Source of the DNA: Hemerocallis citrina | Taxonomy: Eukaryota > Streptophyta > Magnoliopsida > Asparagales > Asphodelaceae | Direction of reading: 5' to 3' | DNA length: 64,000 bases | Assembly: GCA_017893485.1 (NCBI GenBank) | Contig: CM030366.1 | Span: 200,441,173 to 200,505,172 of the forward strand | Part shown: positions 1 through 12,147 of the stretch, piece after piece | Numbering within the stretch: the stretch's first letter is position 1 | Layout: every line of letters starts with the position of its first letter | The notes under the pieces: model-generated | Seen by the model: the letters and a program-made list of their open reading frames with translations, nothing else | Database searches by the model: none | Told to the model about the DNA's origin: nothing | Position numbers and translations under genes: made by a program

Positions 1-210
1 GTTTTCGATGATGTCTTGTATGTGGCTGGGCATTTAGATACAATGTTTAAGATCCTTCCATCATTGATTACGGAATTTCTTCCCTTTTTCTTGCATTATC
101 TCTTGTCTAGTACATTTTTTTTGGTTCTGAATAACGTAAAATTAATGATGAAATGCTGAATCAGTGCACCTGACATATTATAAGTAAGAGTGCATTCTTT
201 GTAATTGTAG

Positions 211-3200
211 GGACATCAATGCATTGGAGAAATTAAAAAGTTTCTTCTTGAATCATGCAAGGACGAGTGTACCAAGAAGAAGCTGAAACTTCTTTTAGAA
301 GAGCAAGCTAAGGATGTTGGTCTCTTGGTCTCTCAAAGGTTTGTAAACTGTCCTCACCAATTGGTGCCACCCTTGTATGATGGATTATTTGATGAGATAT
401 CTTGGGCGACAGAAGACGAGGTTGGATGAAAATTAGTACTTTGGATAATTTGGCCATTGGTTATTTTTAATTGTTGCAATGGGTAAACTAATTTTCTGTT
501 TCTTTCTTTTTTATCTATTTAAACAGCCTACTCAAGAGCTTCAAGACTCCTTCCGCGTTAAATACTATTTATTGTTGAGCAAAATCTATGAGGTATAAGT
601 TGTTATCATTTTTAGCTTTTTTTTTGGATTATTTAAATTATTTGAATGGATATTGTATTGAGAGGAAAGGTCTGTTTCCTGCATAATTGTTATCCTAGAA
701 ATTCTGTGATTTTGAAATCTCAATATGGAATAAATAGAAACGACTCAACACTATTTTGAGGAATTTTTTTCCTCAGGTAGGGGAAATTGGTCTGAAGGCT
801 ACATTGTACATTGGAAAATTAAGATTTTTTTTTTTATTTTTTCACTCACAGACTCACATATGATAAGACCAGTAAACTATTTTCCCCCTATGGGTTATTT
901 AAGCCGAACTGCATGTATTAATGTTTTCCTTGTAAGATCTGACCATAACAACCATAAATACTATTTTTTTAGATAGGTAATTCACATGGTATCCTTCACC
1001 ATTGAACTAAATGTGCGGTGAGCTTCAAGAGTCCTATATATCTGAAGGTGGAGATGGAGAGAGAGGGGAAACAGATTTAAGTGCCCTTAACAGACTCATG
1101 CTTTCTTTCAAAAATTGCTAATATTAACTTTATTGTTCATTGTTTTATTTTAGAACAAAAATGTCAACCAACGCAAGGCAAGAGTAAAGCATGATTACAA
1201 CGATGAACCTATTATTTATGTGAAGCCTGAAGATGAGATATTTCGTGAGGTATTGCATTTATTTTATTTTATTTCTGTCAGCTTATTTTTTTGGATGTAA
1301 TTGACATAGGCATATTTTGTTCCCACATTTCAGCTCTGTTCATTTTCCTTCACATTTCCTTTGAGTGCTGAACAGGTTGCTCCGCGTGAGGTATGTTTAT
1401 ATGTCTTTCCATAACATTTTTTCCTTTCCCCTGATGCTCTTTTTGGTAACCTTTGGTCTTTTTTGAACGCATAGAATGATCATTGTGGTTAGAATCATTT
1501 GTTTTTCTTAAACTTAAATACTATGCAGTTTTGAGAAGCATGTGAGATGAATTTGTTCTGTCTATAAATGGTGCTTATGTACATTATTGTAAAATCTATT
1601 TTCCTTGAAAACCTGCAACTGCAAGTGCAAGAATGGCAAATTTACTATATTTATGTTTACTATCTGCATGTATGAATTATTGGCAGTTTTATGAAACATT
1701 TTGGAGAAAAAGGTGATGTAGCCTAGCCCAAGATATCATTAAAAAGTCCAAATTTATAACTACTGTTCTGAGTCAAGTTGATGATCTATGTGAGCAAATA
1801 TTTAGACCAATCTCTGAGAAAAATGGATAAAAGAAATTGTGTTTTTTTCAGGTTCGTACAACTTTATTATATTCTCTTTTAAATCAAGAATCTCGTCGTA
1901 TACAACCACTGATGATGTGGCAGACATTAGAAATAAGGAATGCTGTTGCTGCTATAAAAAAAATTCTTACTCATAATGTTATTAAGTGTATATTGTTTTC
2001 TCCAACAACAACACAGCCTTTACTCAAGTGTATAATGAAAATTAACTGCAAGGATGCTTTCTCTAGTTCTGCCTCTTGATTACTTTTTCTTCTTTTTTCT
2101 TTTTATTCAGAGATAGTTTCCTTCATCTTATAATGGGTAGGTAGTTGCCTCTTTAAAGGGTGTAGGCTTGTGATGTGCTCCTGCCGTGGGAGCATCAGAA
2201 GGTTTTTTCGTAGGTGGTAGGCATGTGTGGCACGGAGGACGGAAGGAGGAGAGGGGGATAAAGGGAGGGCGCGGCGGAGTTAGTTGGAGGAGGCTGCTAG
2301 GGTTTCTGTCCTGTTAATTAGTTTTTTTTCCTTTTTTGTCTGGGTATTACTTCAACCATCTGATTCAGAATTTCAGATCGTTGGAAAGTTTAGGCCCATA
2401 ATTGGGTTCGTTAAGGCCATTTTAATCTAAATTCCTTCACCAGCTAAAATATAAACTTGCCTAATGGACAGCGTAAGTTGGGGCCCTATTCGCATAGGTG
2501 TGCATAAGCAGGTCAGACCGCTTAGGCAGTCCGGGAAGTGTCTTTCTGCCTGCTTAAATGGATGGAATGCATATTTTTACTGCTAACCTGCTTAGCGTGT
2601 TCTAGCAAACAGAAAAAAGCTAATGTGCTTAGCCATTAAACCAAAGAACCATCTTTCAACATTCCTTTTGTTTATAAGAATGGAGGGAAGCGGGATGGTG
2701 CCTCTCTCTCTTTCTCAGAGAAATTGTTATTGGGAATCATCATATTTCAATCTAGTGAAACCCGATATTTAACTTTTGCCCCTCTAAGATTCCAACAGTG
2801 ATGCTTTTTAAACTGCAATTGCTGCAAATATCATTAGGTTTTGAGGTTAATTAATGAGTGGTTTAATTACTTTATTATTATTCTATTACTACAAATTCTT
2901 AAAACCATTAAATTTGAGGTTCAATTTGAGAAAGTTGAGGGTATATCTTAAAAGTATGTGTGGAAGTAAAGATTGTGACCTAAAAAACTCACTATAATAT
3001 AATATATGTCAACAACACACAAAAAACATAAAATTATTGTTCGAACATAAACTGCATAAAATTAGCTTTACTTCTACTATGCTATTTTGCTGTTTGGTAT
3101 CTTTCTGGAAAACGAATAGTTTATTCCAAACAAAGTTTCTTTATGCATCCTAATCTTAGCCGAAGTGACTAAAAGATCAAATAGAAAATCTCTTTAAAAT

Positions 3201-4518
3201 TTTGTTTTTCCTTCAAATATGTTGTACATGAACAAATATGTATTTATAATCATCACTTCATCTTCAGGTATGCCTGCATAGACACTCATATACACTTAAA
3301 ATCCTGTTCGCGTGATATATATTTATATCTACTGCATTGGCTGCTATTCTGTATGCGCATGCCTCCAAGTATGTGAAAGGCCTACAATTGCTATTTTGGG
3401 CATCGGTGCACTTCTAGCGCAATCATTTTGGTTATTGTGAATTAGCTTCCTCAGATTTGGTGGGCCTTTGTGGCTAAAGTGCATCTCAGTGTTCTTTAGT
3501 ATTTTTCAAGGAGTACTTCTGCCTCATTGCTACCAACTACCCCATTTGAACACAAATTAAGCAGTGAACTTATCTGTCAGCTTCACATGGGCGAAAAAAT
3601 CGCATGGCCAATTGTGCATAGAAAGAAAGTACGATAAAAGATCTAAGCCTTTGATTCTCCTTCAAAAACCGTACCCGTACAAAAATCCCTTGGGATCCAG
3701 GGGAATCCTGGAGGGGGCACGGCCTTTGAGGAGAATCAAAGGGAATAAAAGGCAAGATCTTTTCTCTTTTCAATGCACAGTTGGTGATATTTTTTCCCCC
3801 TCTTCACATGCATAATGTGAAGAGCATATAGAACTAGGAATGTTCATCATTTCAGCCTAATTTGCAAATATGAAGATTTACAGTCTGAAGAAAGCTACTA
3901 ACTACACCATTTTGGATTTTGATTTGACTAATAAAAGATGAAACATCATTAAGATTCTTAACTAAGTTAGTACTATCATTTTTGGGGTCGTAGAAATTTT
4001 GTTAGGTGTATTAGATTTACAATGATTGAGGTTTTTCTTGTATTTTTATATAAAAAAAGGTTGGAAATCCACTGATAATACTATTTGAGATGTTGCTGGC
4101 CCCCAAATTACTGATAAACAATCTTCATTATAGAACTGATATGTTGCTGTCAGCTGGAGATTATTGACCAGGAGCGGAGTGTGTGTGCGTGTGCATGTGG
4201 ATTGTTGTGTTATGTAAGCAGGTGAGATGACAGAGGGATGGCGAACGGGTCGAGTGGGCCAGGCCGGGCCCAACCTGTACGGGTTGGCACGTATAGTGGG
4301 CTGACTCGGGCCGGTTTGCCCACTTATCCGGGTCGGGCCGGGCCGGACCGGGCTCAAGCTTGGTTTGGGTGGCCCGCCCAACCCGTGAACCCTTTAGGGT
4401 TCAACCCGGGTTGGGCCGGGTCGACCCGCGGGTTGGCCCATTTATATAGGGTTAGGATTTTTTTAAAAATTTTTTAAATTTTTTTTTAATTTTTTTTAAG
4501 TATAATTTTTTAGCTTAA

Positions 4519-4551
<33 letters not shown>

Positions 4552-7500
4552 AAGTAAGTAATAATACTAATAAACATTAAAAATCGTAATAATAATAATA
4601 AGATTGAAAGAGTGAAATTGGCAACAAATTTTGAAATATTATTCATATGAATTTAAGTTATACAATTTTAACAATTTCTAATGAAATGAAGAATTCAATT
4701 CACAAATAAGTTTTATACAATAACATATTTCTTATATACAATTTTACAATGACTATAATTTTTCTAATTTAACATAACAAGCAAAGCTGTTGTTGTTGTT
4801 GTTGTTGTTCATCGGGCGAGTTGCTCCCACTTGTGGACGTTGATAGTGCTTTTTCTTGTGTCCTATCTTCAGCCTTCAGTCAGTCTTCTGTGCAAACGAG
4901 CATCTCTAACGACTCGGGCTTCAAGCGATTCCTGTAATCAGTTAGAACTCTGCCACTTGTAGAAAATGCACTCTCAGAAGCAACTGTAGAGACATGAGGA
5001 GTTAGTAAATCTTTAGCCATAATTGACAGAATACTAAAAGTGTATTCATGGTCTTTCCACCATTTAAAATATCTAGTGGAGAAGTAGAAGACTCAGAATC
5101 TTATTGGTTATACCAATTTAATTCATTTGGTTGATTAGTCCTAGGTTTTTTTATTGAATTTGTTCAAGTAAATTAAATGTTCTATCACCAATTCTATTTT
5201 TACCCTTACCTTTAGAACTACCAGAAGAAGAACTAACTACAGAAGTTGTACTACTAGAAGCAAAACGTCTATCATAATAATCATACAAGTTATTTAACGT
5301 AGATTCAAACTGAACTAAAAAAGTAGCGCAATCAATTACTAATTCTACATATTCCTCAAGTAATGCAAAAAATATTTCTATCAAACTCTTCGTACTTTAT
5401 AATTTGATACGAGGATCCATAACCGTAGCAACACAAATCAACATAGGAGCAGGAAAATAATACTTCAAAAATTTTTGTAATACAGGTTTTACAATCTCAC
5501 TAACATGGGGATCATTTAACATTTCGTTAAATGTTTGCATCATGCTAACTAATTCAATAAAAATGCTACTAGAAGTAGATTCATATGTTTTTGAAAATTT
5601 TAAAGTTGTGGTTTTAAAAGGTTCTAAAAATTTCAACAAAGATTCGGCAAAAAACCAATGGGGGGAGTCATTCCAAAATTCTGTATATTTTTTGCGATAC
5701 AAAAATCATTTACAACTGCTTTATATTCGGTAACAACATTTAGTAAATCAAAAATAGAATTCCATCGGTGTCTAACATCCTTTGGAAATTTTCTAAAAGG
5801 AACATTTCTAACCCTACACCAAGCTTTCCATTCTTGGAAAATGCTTGGACTTAATGCAATGAAATGTACACAATTTTTAATTTTAACTATATATGGATCG
5901 GCTATTTTTAATGCATCTTGAACACATAAATTTATAATATGACATGCACATCTAACATGAAAAATACTGTCAGATGGAGGGTTTAATACAGATTTTAAAG
6001 TAGTAATTGCTACATTGTTGTTAGATGCATTATCAAAACTAATACACATAATGTTATCGCGAATATCAAAAACATCACAAATTTCTATAATATGATTTGC
6101 TATTTCAGCGCCACTATGGGGATACGGCAACGCCGCAAGTGATATGATTCTTTTTTGAAGAATTCAATTATTGTCGATCCAATGACAAGACAAGTTATTC
6201 CCATCGTTGGAATATTGTTGAGACCCGTCCAACAATCCGAAGTTAAACTAACTCTACAAGTTAAACTCCATAAAATTGCAATCAAAGCGTCCTTCATTTC
6301 GATGTACGTTTTAAAACAATCCGATTTGCAAGTATTTCTCAGAATTCTTCTAAAATGAGGGTTTAAGGCCGTTTGATTAAAATTTTCCAAGTTCTTACTC
6401 TCGGGATAGGAAAATGGTAACTCTTCCTCTATGACTAATCGGGCCATTTCCCGACGAACAAGATCGGGATCATAAGGGTGGCTATCAACTAGACCGGTCC
6501 TAGGGTTGATTTTTTGTTGGCCTTGTAGTTCAGCAAGAAGTTCTTTATGGCTATGTTGGATGTGCCTACTAATTGTATCGGTGCCGTCACCCCGCTTGAA
6601 TTTGTATGTTTTACCACATGTTTTACAAACTTTCAAATCTATACCCAGAGTATGTTCGTCCGGGATATAATCATAAAACTTATGCCAATCGCTAGTTTCT
6701 ACTCTACTTTTCCTACTACTATGGGATTGTGTGGTTTCGGTTGGTTGTTGTTCTTCTTCTTCCAATTGTATGTCACCTACAACAACGTCCTGTGTACCCC
6801 ATTGTTCCATAGGAGGGTCATGGTATTCTTGGGCGGGCTCACTAGTTGGGACAATTGGTGGCCTACGGGAAGAGGAGGAGGAATCTTGCCCGCTACGACC
6901 GCTACCTCGTGATCTAGACATAATGTAGTAATGTGCTAAAGTATGTGAAAAAAATATACAATGTAGGAACGGTGAATTATACAAAAAAATTTTAAAAAAC
7001 AATAGGGTTGAGATAGAGAAGTTCAAAAAACGAACAATAATTTTAACTACAACGCAAAAAAAATATAACGAGAGAGGTATGAAATTTTGATACCGTTCAC
7101 TGTGGAATACGCGTATGTAAAAAAAACCGTGAAAATAAGAATAGAATAGAAATAGAAAGAAGCGCTTTTGCCGATTCCACAATTGAAGAGTTGAGGAGAG
7201 CTTGAAGTAGATTTGACGAGGGTAGAAGAGAGTTGAAGACATTCAATTTTGATTCCGATACGACCGAAATTTGATCGTGTATATGCCTCGTTGTAGACTT
7301 GTTTGATGAATACTACAATTGTTGAAATTTTTTTTAGAAATGATGTATAATAGTAGAGAGAGTAAGAGAGTAAGGTGTGATTTTTTATGAGATTTTTGGG
7401 GGTATTTATAGGCTCAAAATGTGGGAAAAAACAAAAAAAAACAAAAAAAAGCCAAAAAAAGGCTAAAGAGCCGTTAGCAACGGCTCTGTCCAAAGCGTCG

Positions 7501-8510
7501 CTGGTTACGGACCGTTCGACCCGCAGGTCAACGTTCGATCCGTACGGGTCCAACGGGTCGTAACCCGCGGGTTGGCGGGTTGAATTCGCTTTCTTAACGG
7601 GTTCGCGGGCCGGATTTCGCGAGTTGAATTCGCGTTATTTGCGACTCGGGTCGACCCGGTACTGTTCACCGGGTTCGACCACCGGGTTCGACCCGAACCC
7701 GCCAACTCCTTAAACGGGCCGGGTTCGCGGGCTGGGTCGCAGGTGGGTCGCCGGTTGACCCGGCCCAGTTGCCATCCCTTGACTCATATATTAATATGAC
7801 TTTGTTATTTACCAAGTCTAATGCATGCTAGTTTTTTAATTTAATTTAATTTGTTTGTTTGTTTGTTTGTTTGTTTGTTTGTTTTTTGTTGATAATGTGT
7901 GGTCAAGCTTTTAGTGATTGGTTGATTAAAGATTGAGTTTTTAATGTGATTTAGATTTTAATCAAATGGTTGAATTTTAAATTGATGGTGTTATAGCTTG
8001 AAACTCAAAATATGTGGTTGAGATTTATCGAATGTCCACAAAGCACACAATGTCAATGACCCCAACTCTCTAATTATAATAGATAATAGTAGAGATGAAG
8101 TAATAAATGTGTTTGTTGCGCAAGTTTACATATTATCACCGTCACCATCATCATTATCATCATCCTCTTCACTGATGAATCACACTTATGCTTGTTATCG
8201 TGTAAGTAGTTTCAACTACTCATAGTTGACATGATAAACAGACAGATTTTCCTAGGTTGATATTCCATGTCAGTCTTGTGATCGTCATTGCCATTGTCAT
8301 CATTATCATCAGTCTTCAATTAGTAAATCATGCATATGATGAACATAAACTGATTCAAACATTGAAACTTTTTAAATTTATAGATAACAAACAAGTATTT
8401 GATGTTTGCAGCTGAAGAATTACAGGATGATGGGACTAGCCATGGCTGTGAAGGCTGATGAAGTGTCCAAATTTCGTACGAAGTTAAAATCTTTACTTGC
8501 TGAATCTTAA
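211..8510 (+). CDS. BCCIP: BCCIP/BCP1-like protein, C-terminal part (5 exons, 5' end outside window)
   Basis: Five exons read in frame: 211-420, 527-592, 1154-1249, 1334-1390 and 8412-8510 (stop TAA). Together they encode about 175 residues. Each exon is a whole number of codons and is bounded by GT..AG; the first donor (GTTGGATG) is weak. Recognisable family motifs are LVPPLYDGLFDEISWATEDE in the first exon, RVKYYLLLSKIYE in the second, FSFTFPLSAEQVAPRE in the fourth and LKNYRMMGLAMAVKADEVSK in the last. The family includes BRCA2- and CDKN1A-interacting protein and yeast Bcp1, a nuclear protein linked to ribosomal protein and cargo export; the plant role is inferred from the family. Upstream exons lie before base 1. 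The last intron (1391-8411, 7.0 kb) is greatly enlarged by a fold-back MITE and a 3.5-kb hAT element. The reading frame itself looks intact. Confidence 0.9.
1391..3580. other. Left part of the last BCCIP intron
   Basis: AT-rich intron sequence with no supported gene. A short open frame near 1837-2079 has no family signature and follows a T-rich stretch, so I treat it as chance. No clear element termini were seen here. Confidence 0.6.
3590..3801. mobile_element. Fold-back Mutator-like MITE (212 bp) with 9-bp target duplication
   Basis: The two halves are imperfect inverted repeats of each other. GGCGAAAAAATCGCATGG...CAATTGTGCATAG...AAAAGATCT...CCTTTGATTCTCC on the left matches the reverse complement of the right end (GGGGGAAAAAATATCACC...CAACTGTGCATTG...AAAAGATCT...CCTTTGATTCTCC). 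A direct CTTCACATG flanks it at 3581-3589 and 3802-3810. Nine-bp duplications and long terminal inverted repeats are typical of Mutator-like elements. Transcription through this intron would produce a hairpin RNA of roughly 100 bp. Confidence 0.7.
4519..4551. repeat. (TAA/AAT)n microsatellite inside the hAT element
   Basis: An uninterrupted run of AAT triplets lies just inside the GC-rich left subterminal zone of the hAT element. Confidence 0.9.
4769..6921 (-). pseudogene. hAT transposase, frameshifted and interrupted
   Basis: Starting at the ATG at 6921 the frame reads MSRSRGSGRSGQDSSSS, a serine-rich leader. A BED-type zinc finger follows (CKTCGKTYKFKRGDG..ISRHIQHSH), then the hAT catalytic region (LTSDCWTGLNN, ISFDNASNN, HVRCACHIINLCVQDAL, VRHRWNSIFDLL). 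The C-terminal hATC dimerisation segment (about 4870-5070) contains STVASESAFSTSGRVL and YRNRLKPESLEMLVCTED. Breaks: a frameshift near 6160-6180, another near 5690-5700, a stop at about 5397, and a stop directly after the CTED of hATC where the family normally has tryptophan (TGG to TGA). The predicted tail ends in a glutamine run encoded by the GTT repeat at about 4788-4808. The enzyme cannot be functional, so movement of this copy would need a relative. Confidence 0.88.
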
Positions 8511-9093
8511 TGCTATATGCGAGTTCTATACAGTAATTTGCAACTCATACGGTTATGAACTCTAATTGTCAATGTTGGGTCAACCAGTTGGATCTTTGCT
8601 TTGTTAGCATGAACGGAAGCAGCTTGTAATCAGTGAACAAGAGTTTGTTCCCTTTTTTGCCTTTCTTTCTCCTGATTTTTGTGAGGTTTTAGGAGAAAGG
8701 GCCCAAGGAGCTTGTATATCTGGGCGGGCGCATCATAGTAGAAGAACAAAATTTCAGATCAAAGAAGAATGCTATTTAATTGAATGCATAGACATAATTG
8801 ATCTTATTTATGTCCTTGTTTATGGTTTATTTATTTATTTGTTTCTATGTTACTGGTTTTGATATTGGTAATGGAAATAGACCAATTTCTTTCTTTACTT
8901 ATTCGGTCCTCATTCTCTAATTATGAAATTCAAGTTGTCTGAACTGTTGGATCCTCACTGGCTGTCAACATTTTTGTCAAATATCAAATGAGAAAGGAAA
9001 AGGTTTGCTCTTGCTATTTAGTTTTCTAATAATCTATCATTACATTCCCAAAACAATTGTTAATTCTTATTGTCATTCAAAATGTGTAAGGTG
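8511..9093 (+). other. BCCIP 3'UTR and downstream spacer
   Basis: This directly follows the BCCIP stop codon. It contains T-rich, polyadenylation-like stretches (for example around 8820-8900) but no ORF of note. The 3' end of the transcript cannot be fixed from sequence alone. Confidence 0.55.
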
Positions 9094-9096
9094 TAA

Positions 9097-9701
9097 GGGC
9101 ATGTGCACTCGTTTTTTCCAAATACCCATATTTTGGCATTTGGCAAATGGGTGTTGGAGGAGGAAGCTGCAACTGTTGAAGCTAATTTTTAAATTTTTTT
9201 ATAAAAAAATTTGGCGGCCGGTAGATGTTTTTTTTAAAAATAAAATAAAAAGAATGTGATGGATGCAAAAGACCAAAGGACGCTTTCACCTGTCATATTT
9301 TTGGAATAAAAATTCAAAAAAATCAAAGCTCGAGTCCAACTTTTTTTTTAATTTAATCAAAAAAAAAAAAACCTTTTTTTAATTTAAAAAATATCACAGA
9401 ATTTGGAAGGGACGAAAAGATTGTCCCTCATTATTTTTTATTTTTATTTTTTGAACTGAAGGATTTGTTCAATATTTTTTATTAAAAAATGAGGGATGAA
9501 TCGGAAGAAAAAAAATTTAGGATGGAAAATCATATTTCGTCTGCTATAATATATTTTTGGTTATTCTCGATATCAAATTTGGCTGCGTACTGTTTATCTC
9601 CAATCCAACATTTAGTTGTATGGCAAATGACTTGCAGTCCCTCATTTGCCAAAATTTCCAATTTTTTGGATATTTGGCTAACGAGTATCTACTCGATGCT
9701 C
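9097..9701. mobile_element. Harbinger-like non-autonomous element H1 (605 bp)
   Basis: TAA flanks both ends (9094-9096 and 9702-9704). The left end reads GGGCATGTGCACTCGTTTT and the reverse-complemented right end reads GAGCATCGAGTAGATACTCG. A 3-bp TTA/TAA duplication fits the PIF/Harbinger superfamily. There is no transposase. It shares terminus style and duplication with the elements at 20701, 30802, 58080 and 60723. Confidence 0.6.
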
Positions 9702-9704
9702 TAA

Positions 9705-10255
9705 ATGCTAGGTTTTACAAAATTTTCTATTATCACTTGAAGCAATTACATGCAATGTAAAGAACTGAACATCAACTCCATAAATAATTCACTAATATCA
9801 CATTCCTTAGGGTGTTTATTGGCAAAACTCAATTAAAGATTATTATATGAGAATTAAACAACTGCACACAGCTGTTAGATTATTTCACGAAGGGTAATGC
9901 TTTAGCCACCATTTCCTTCGCTACCTTAGGTGTTATACTCCTATTGTTGAAATGATAATTTTGCCTGCATTATTTTACATATTTTACTATTTTTTTTTCC
10001 CTCTTCACCGTGACCACTACTACCCCAAACTCTAGCACGTCTCCTGCCTCGTCAAGCCTTTCTCTTGACGTTCACATTGCAACAGCTGAGTTCGGAGTAG
10101 GGAGTAGTGAGGTTTTTAATTTTTCGGTTTCTTGGTGTGGGTCCGTATTTTAATATTTTCATTAGTTTCTTGACTTTGGACCACCTACAGTTGTTTTTTC
10201 GAAAATAAGAAAAATTGGGATCCTATTGTGGGAAATTAATATCAATTTTGTTTTG
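9705..10255. other. Spacer upstream of the AE7 transcription unit
   Basis: There is no gene here. It probably contains the AE7 promoter, because the leader-like sequence begins at about 10260. No unambiguous TATA box was identified. Confidence 0.4.
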
Positions 10256-10259
10256 AGTG

Positions 10260-10446
10260 CCATTTGGAAAAAAACCGAAAACTAGAAAGAAAGAAAGAAA
10301 GAGAGAAAGGGAGGAGGGTTTCGTTCTCTGTAGAGACCGAAGCTGGCTCTTTAGAAAGCGAGGAAGAGGCGTTAACGCGTGCTTGTCTTCTTCAATTCGA
10401 CGGACGCCGCTTCTTCCATTATTTCAACTGCTTCCATCGAATTCCG
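10260..10446 (+). other. AE7: Probable AE7 5' untranslated first exon
   Basis: A purine-rich then pyrimidine-rich leader is followed by a GTATAACT donor at 10447 and a T-rich intron start, the usual look of a plant 5'UTR intron. The matching acceptor would be TTTTACAG at 13670-13677, 21 bp before the AE7 ATG. Inference: no coding content links the two parts, so the 3.2-kb UTR intron needs transcript support. Confidence 0.5.
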
Positions 10447-10912
10447 GTATAACTCCGATTTCGAGTTTTTTTTTTCCATCTTGTTCTGTTTCCTTCATCG
10501 TTCGTTCCCCTCCTTTTTGTTGTTGTTGTTGTTGTTGTCGAATATTGTTAGGGTTTGGGTACACTTTCGGATTTAGAAGAAGGTCGAATAGGAAATATGA
10601 TCAGATATTGAATTGACTTGGAAACCTGATGCTACAGTTATATGTTTGTGCTGTTTTTGTTTACTCGAATATAAGTTGAGGCAGCTGTTTAATTAGATAG
10701 ATAGGATTGTAGGATGAGATTCTTTAGAAGGCACGAACATGATAATTTAAAATAAAAAAAAAAAACGAATCCGACAATATGTTTCTTGCACTACCTAATA
10801 TAGGTTTTCTTGTCTCTTCAATATCATTGACCACTGTAGGAAACTCAACCTGTTTGCTAAGAGCAAGGCTAACTGTTCGGCATTTAGGACCGGAGGACCG
10901 GGGTTACCACAC

Positions 10913-10936
10913 CCCCCCCCCCCCCCCCCCCCCCCG
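10913..10936. repeat. Poly-C tract
   Basis: A run of more than 20 consecutive C bases followed by GGCGGCGGCC. Similar long C runs occur near 46986, 60381 and 63242. The true length in the genome may differ, because such runs are hard to sequence. Confidence 0.85.
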
Positions 10937-11367
10937 GCGGCGGCCTGAACTGATTTTTTGATGGAAAAAGAATTTTGGTTGTTTATTTGATTTGTTTCTT
11001 TAAACTTCTTTTTAAGTTTGCTAGTACAGACAATAATTATACTATTATAAAATTTTCACGGAGATCTTCAATATAAAACCAATATTGGATACTTCTGGAT
11101 CCGTTTAAGTTTTAAAATAATAATGTGAATCAATAATTGTATTATCTCTTTCTTAGTAAGTGTATTATCTATTTCTAAATAATTGTATTATAACTTTTCA
11201 ATTATTTGTTTTATCTTTTTTGCATTCAAAAATATTGTTGTGGATTTTTTTTTTTTTAAAAACAAAAAAATGGAACCCCAAAATGGGGATTGGTTGGAGT
11301 ACACAATATGAAACCCCAAACCAAAATGACATATTCTAAGGAATATGCCAAAATGGAACCCCAAAAC

Positions 11368-11398
11368 GGGGATGGGGATGGGGATGGGGATGGGATGG
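11368..11398 (+). repeat. (GGGGAT)n repeat, G-quadruplex motif
   Basis: Four consecutive GGGG runs, then GGG runs, are separated by AT dinucleotides, a textbook two-nucleotide-loop G4 motif on the plus strand. It lies inside the presumed AE7 5'UTR intron and so would be in its pre-mRNA. A degenerate related stretch with GGAACCCCAAAA lies just upstream (11271-11290 and 11354-11368). Confidence 0.75.
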
Positions 11399-11749
11399 GT
11401 TTGGGTTGGGAAAATAGCCATCTATCCCTTCCGCTTAGACATTTACTTTAGTGTAGGAGAATTTATAGGATGCCCAAATGGTCATTTAGGATTAAGGCAA
11501 GTTCCTCTTTTTTTTAGCGTCCGAAACCGGAAATTTGGCACTGGAGAGGTGATTTTGGTGCTGGGAGAGCTGGATGTAGTTTTATTATATATACTTTTGA
11601 GCCTTTTTTGCTTCCTAGCCGACCTCGTTTTGAAATCTTAAGATAATGACGTTGATTTAAATCGATTGTTGAGGTTTCTGAACTATTACTGTGAGACTCT
11701 AGTCATTATTTACTTTACACCAATATTAATGTAGGAAACAAATATAACA

Positions 11750-12138
11750 GAAGAAAATGAGCCTCATACTTATAGGAGGAAAACTTCCTCATATAGAGTA
11801 TTTGTACTTGTATATTGGGATTTTTTATGGACGGTCCATACGTTATTAAATTTATAATAGCATAAATTGCGTGTATACAAAAATCAAGTAGTTTGAAGGC
11901 TTCTTTAACATGCATCGCACGAGGCCAATTTGTTATATGATTGAAAAACCGTTCATTTTGTGACCAATTGAAGCATGGATGAACGATCTCCAAACCACTT
12001 GATATTTTATAGACGTACATTCTACGACATAATTATCAAAGTGAATGGTGTGGATCGTTGGTAGAGGACCCTGACAAGTAGTTATTAATACTCTATACGA
12101 GGAAATCACCTCCTACAAGTTGGAGGCTCCCTTTTCTC
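11750..12138. mobile_element. Mutator-like MITE (389 bp) with 9-bp target duplication
   Basis: AATATAACA occurs at 11741-11749 and again at 12139-12147. The ends are roughly 50-bp inverted repeats: GAAGAAAATGAGCCTC then ACTTATAGGAGG and TTCCTCATATAGAGTA on the left; the right end reverse-complemented gives GAGAAAAGGGAGCCTCC, ACTTGTAGGAGG and TTCCTCGTATAGAGTA. There is no coding capacity. A terminal fragment of a relative is at 19165-19215. Confidence 0.8.
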
Positions 12139-12147
12139 AATATAACA

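Larger units (their letters stand above)
4234..7779 (-). mobile_element. hAT-superfamily DNA transposon, about 3.5 kb, in the last BCCIP intron
   Basis: The ends are imperfect inverted repeats: AGGGATGGCGAACGGG at the left, and AGGGATGGCAACTGGG when the right end is reverse-complemented. Both subterminal zones (about 4240-4440 and 7500-7770) are unusually GC-rich and packed with short CGGGTCGACCCG / GGGCCGGGTC-like repeats, as in plant hAT elements where they bind transposase. The interior encodes a transposase on the minus strand. An exact 8-bp target duplication is not visible next to the ends (GATGACAG left, TGACTCAT right), so the copy is probably old or the ends have mutated. Confidence 0.85.

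Noticed and set aside
1837..2079. 80-codon ORF in the BCCIP intron following TTTTTTCAG
   Set aside because: Could look like an exon, but BCCIP is in frame without it, joining 1390 directly to 8412 at ...APRE-LKNYRMMG.
3564..3815. Overlapping ORFs on both strands
   Set aside because: They coincide with the fold-back MITE, whose inverted repeats give mirrored open frames.
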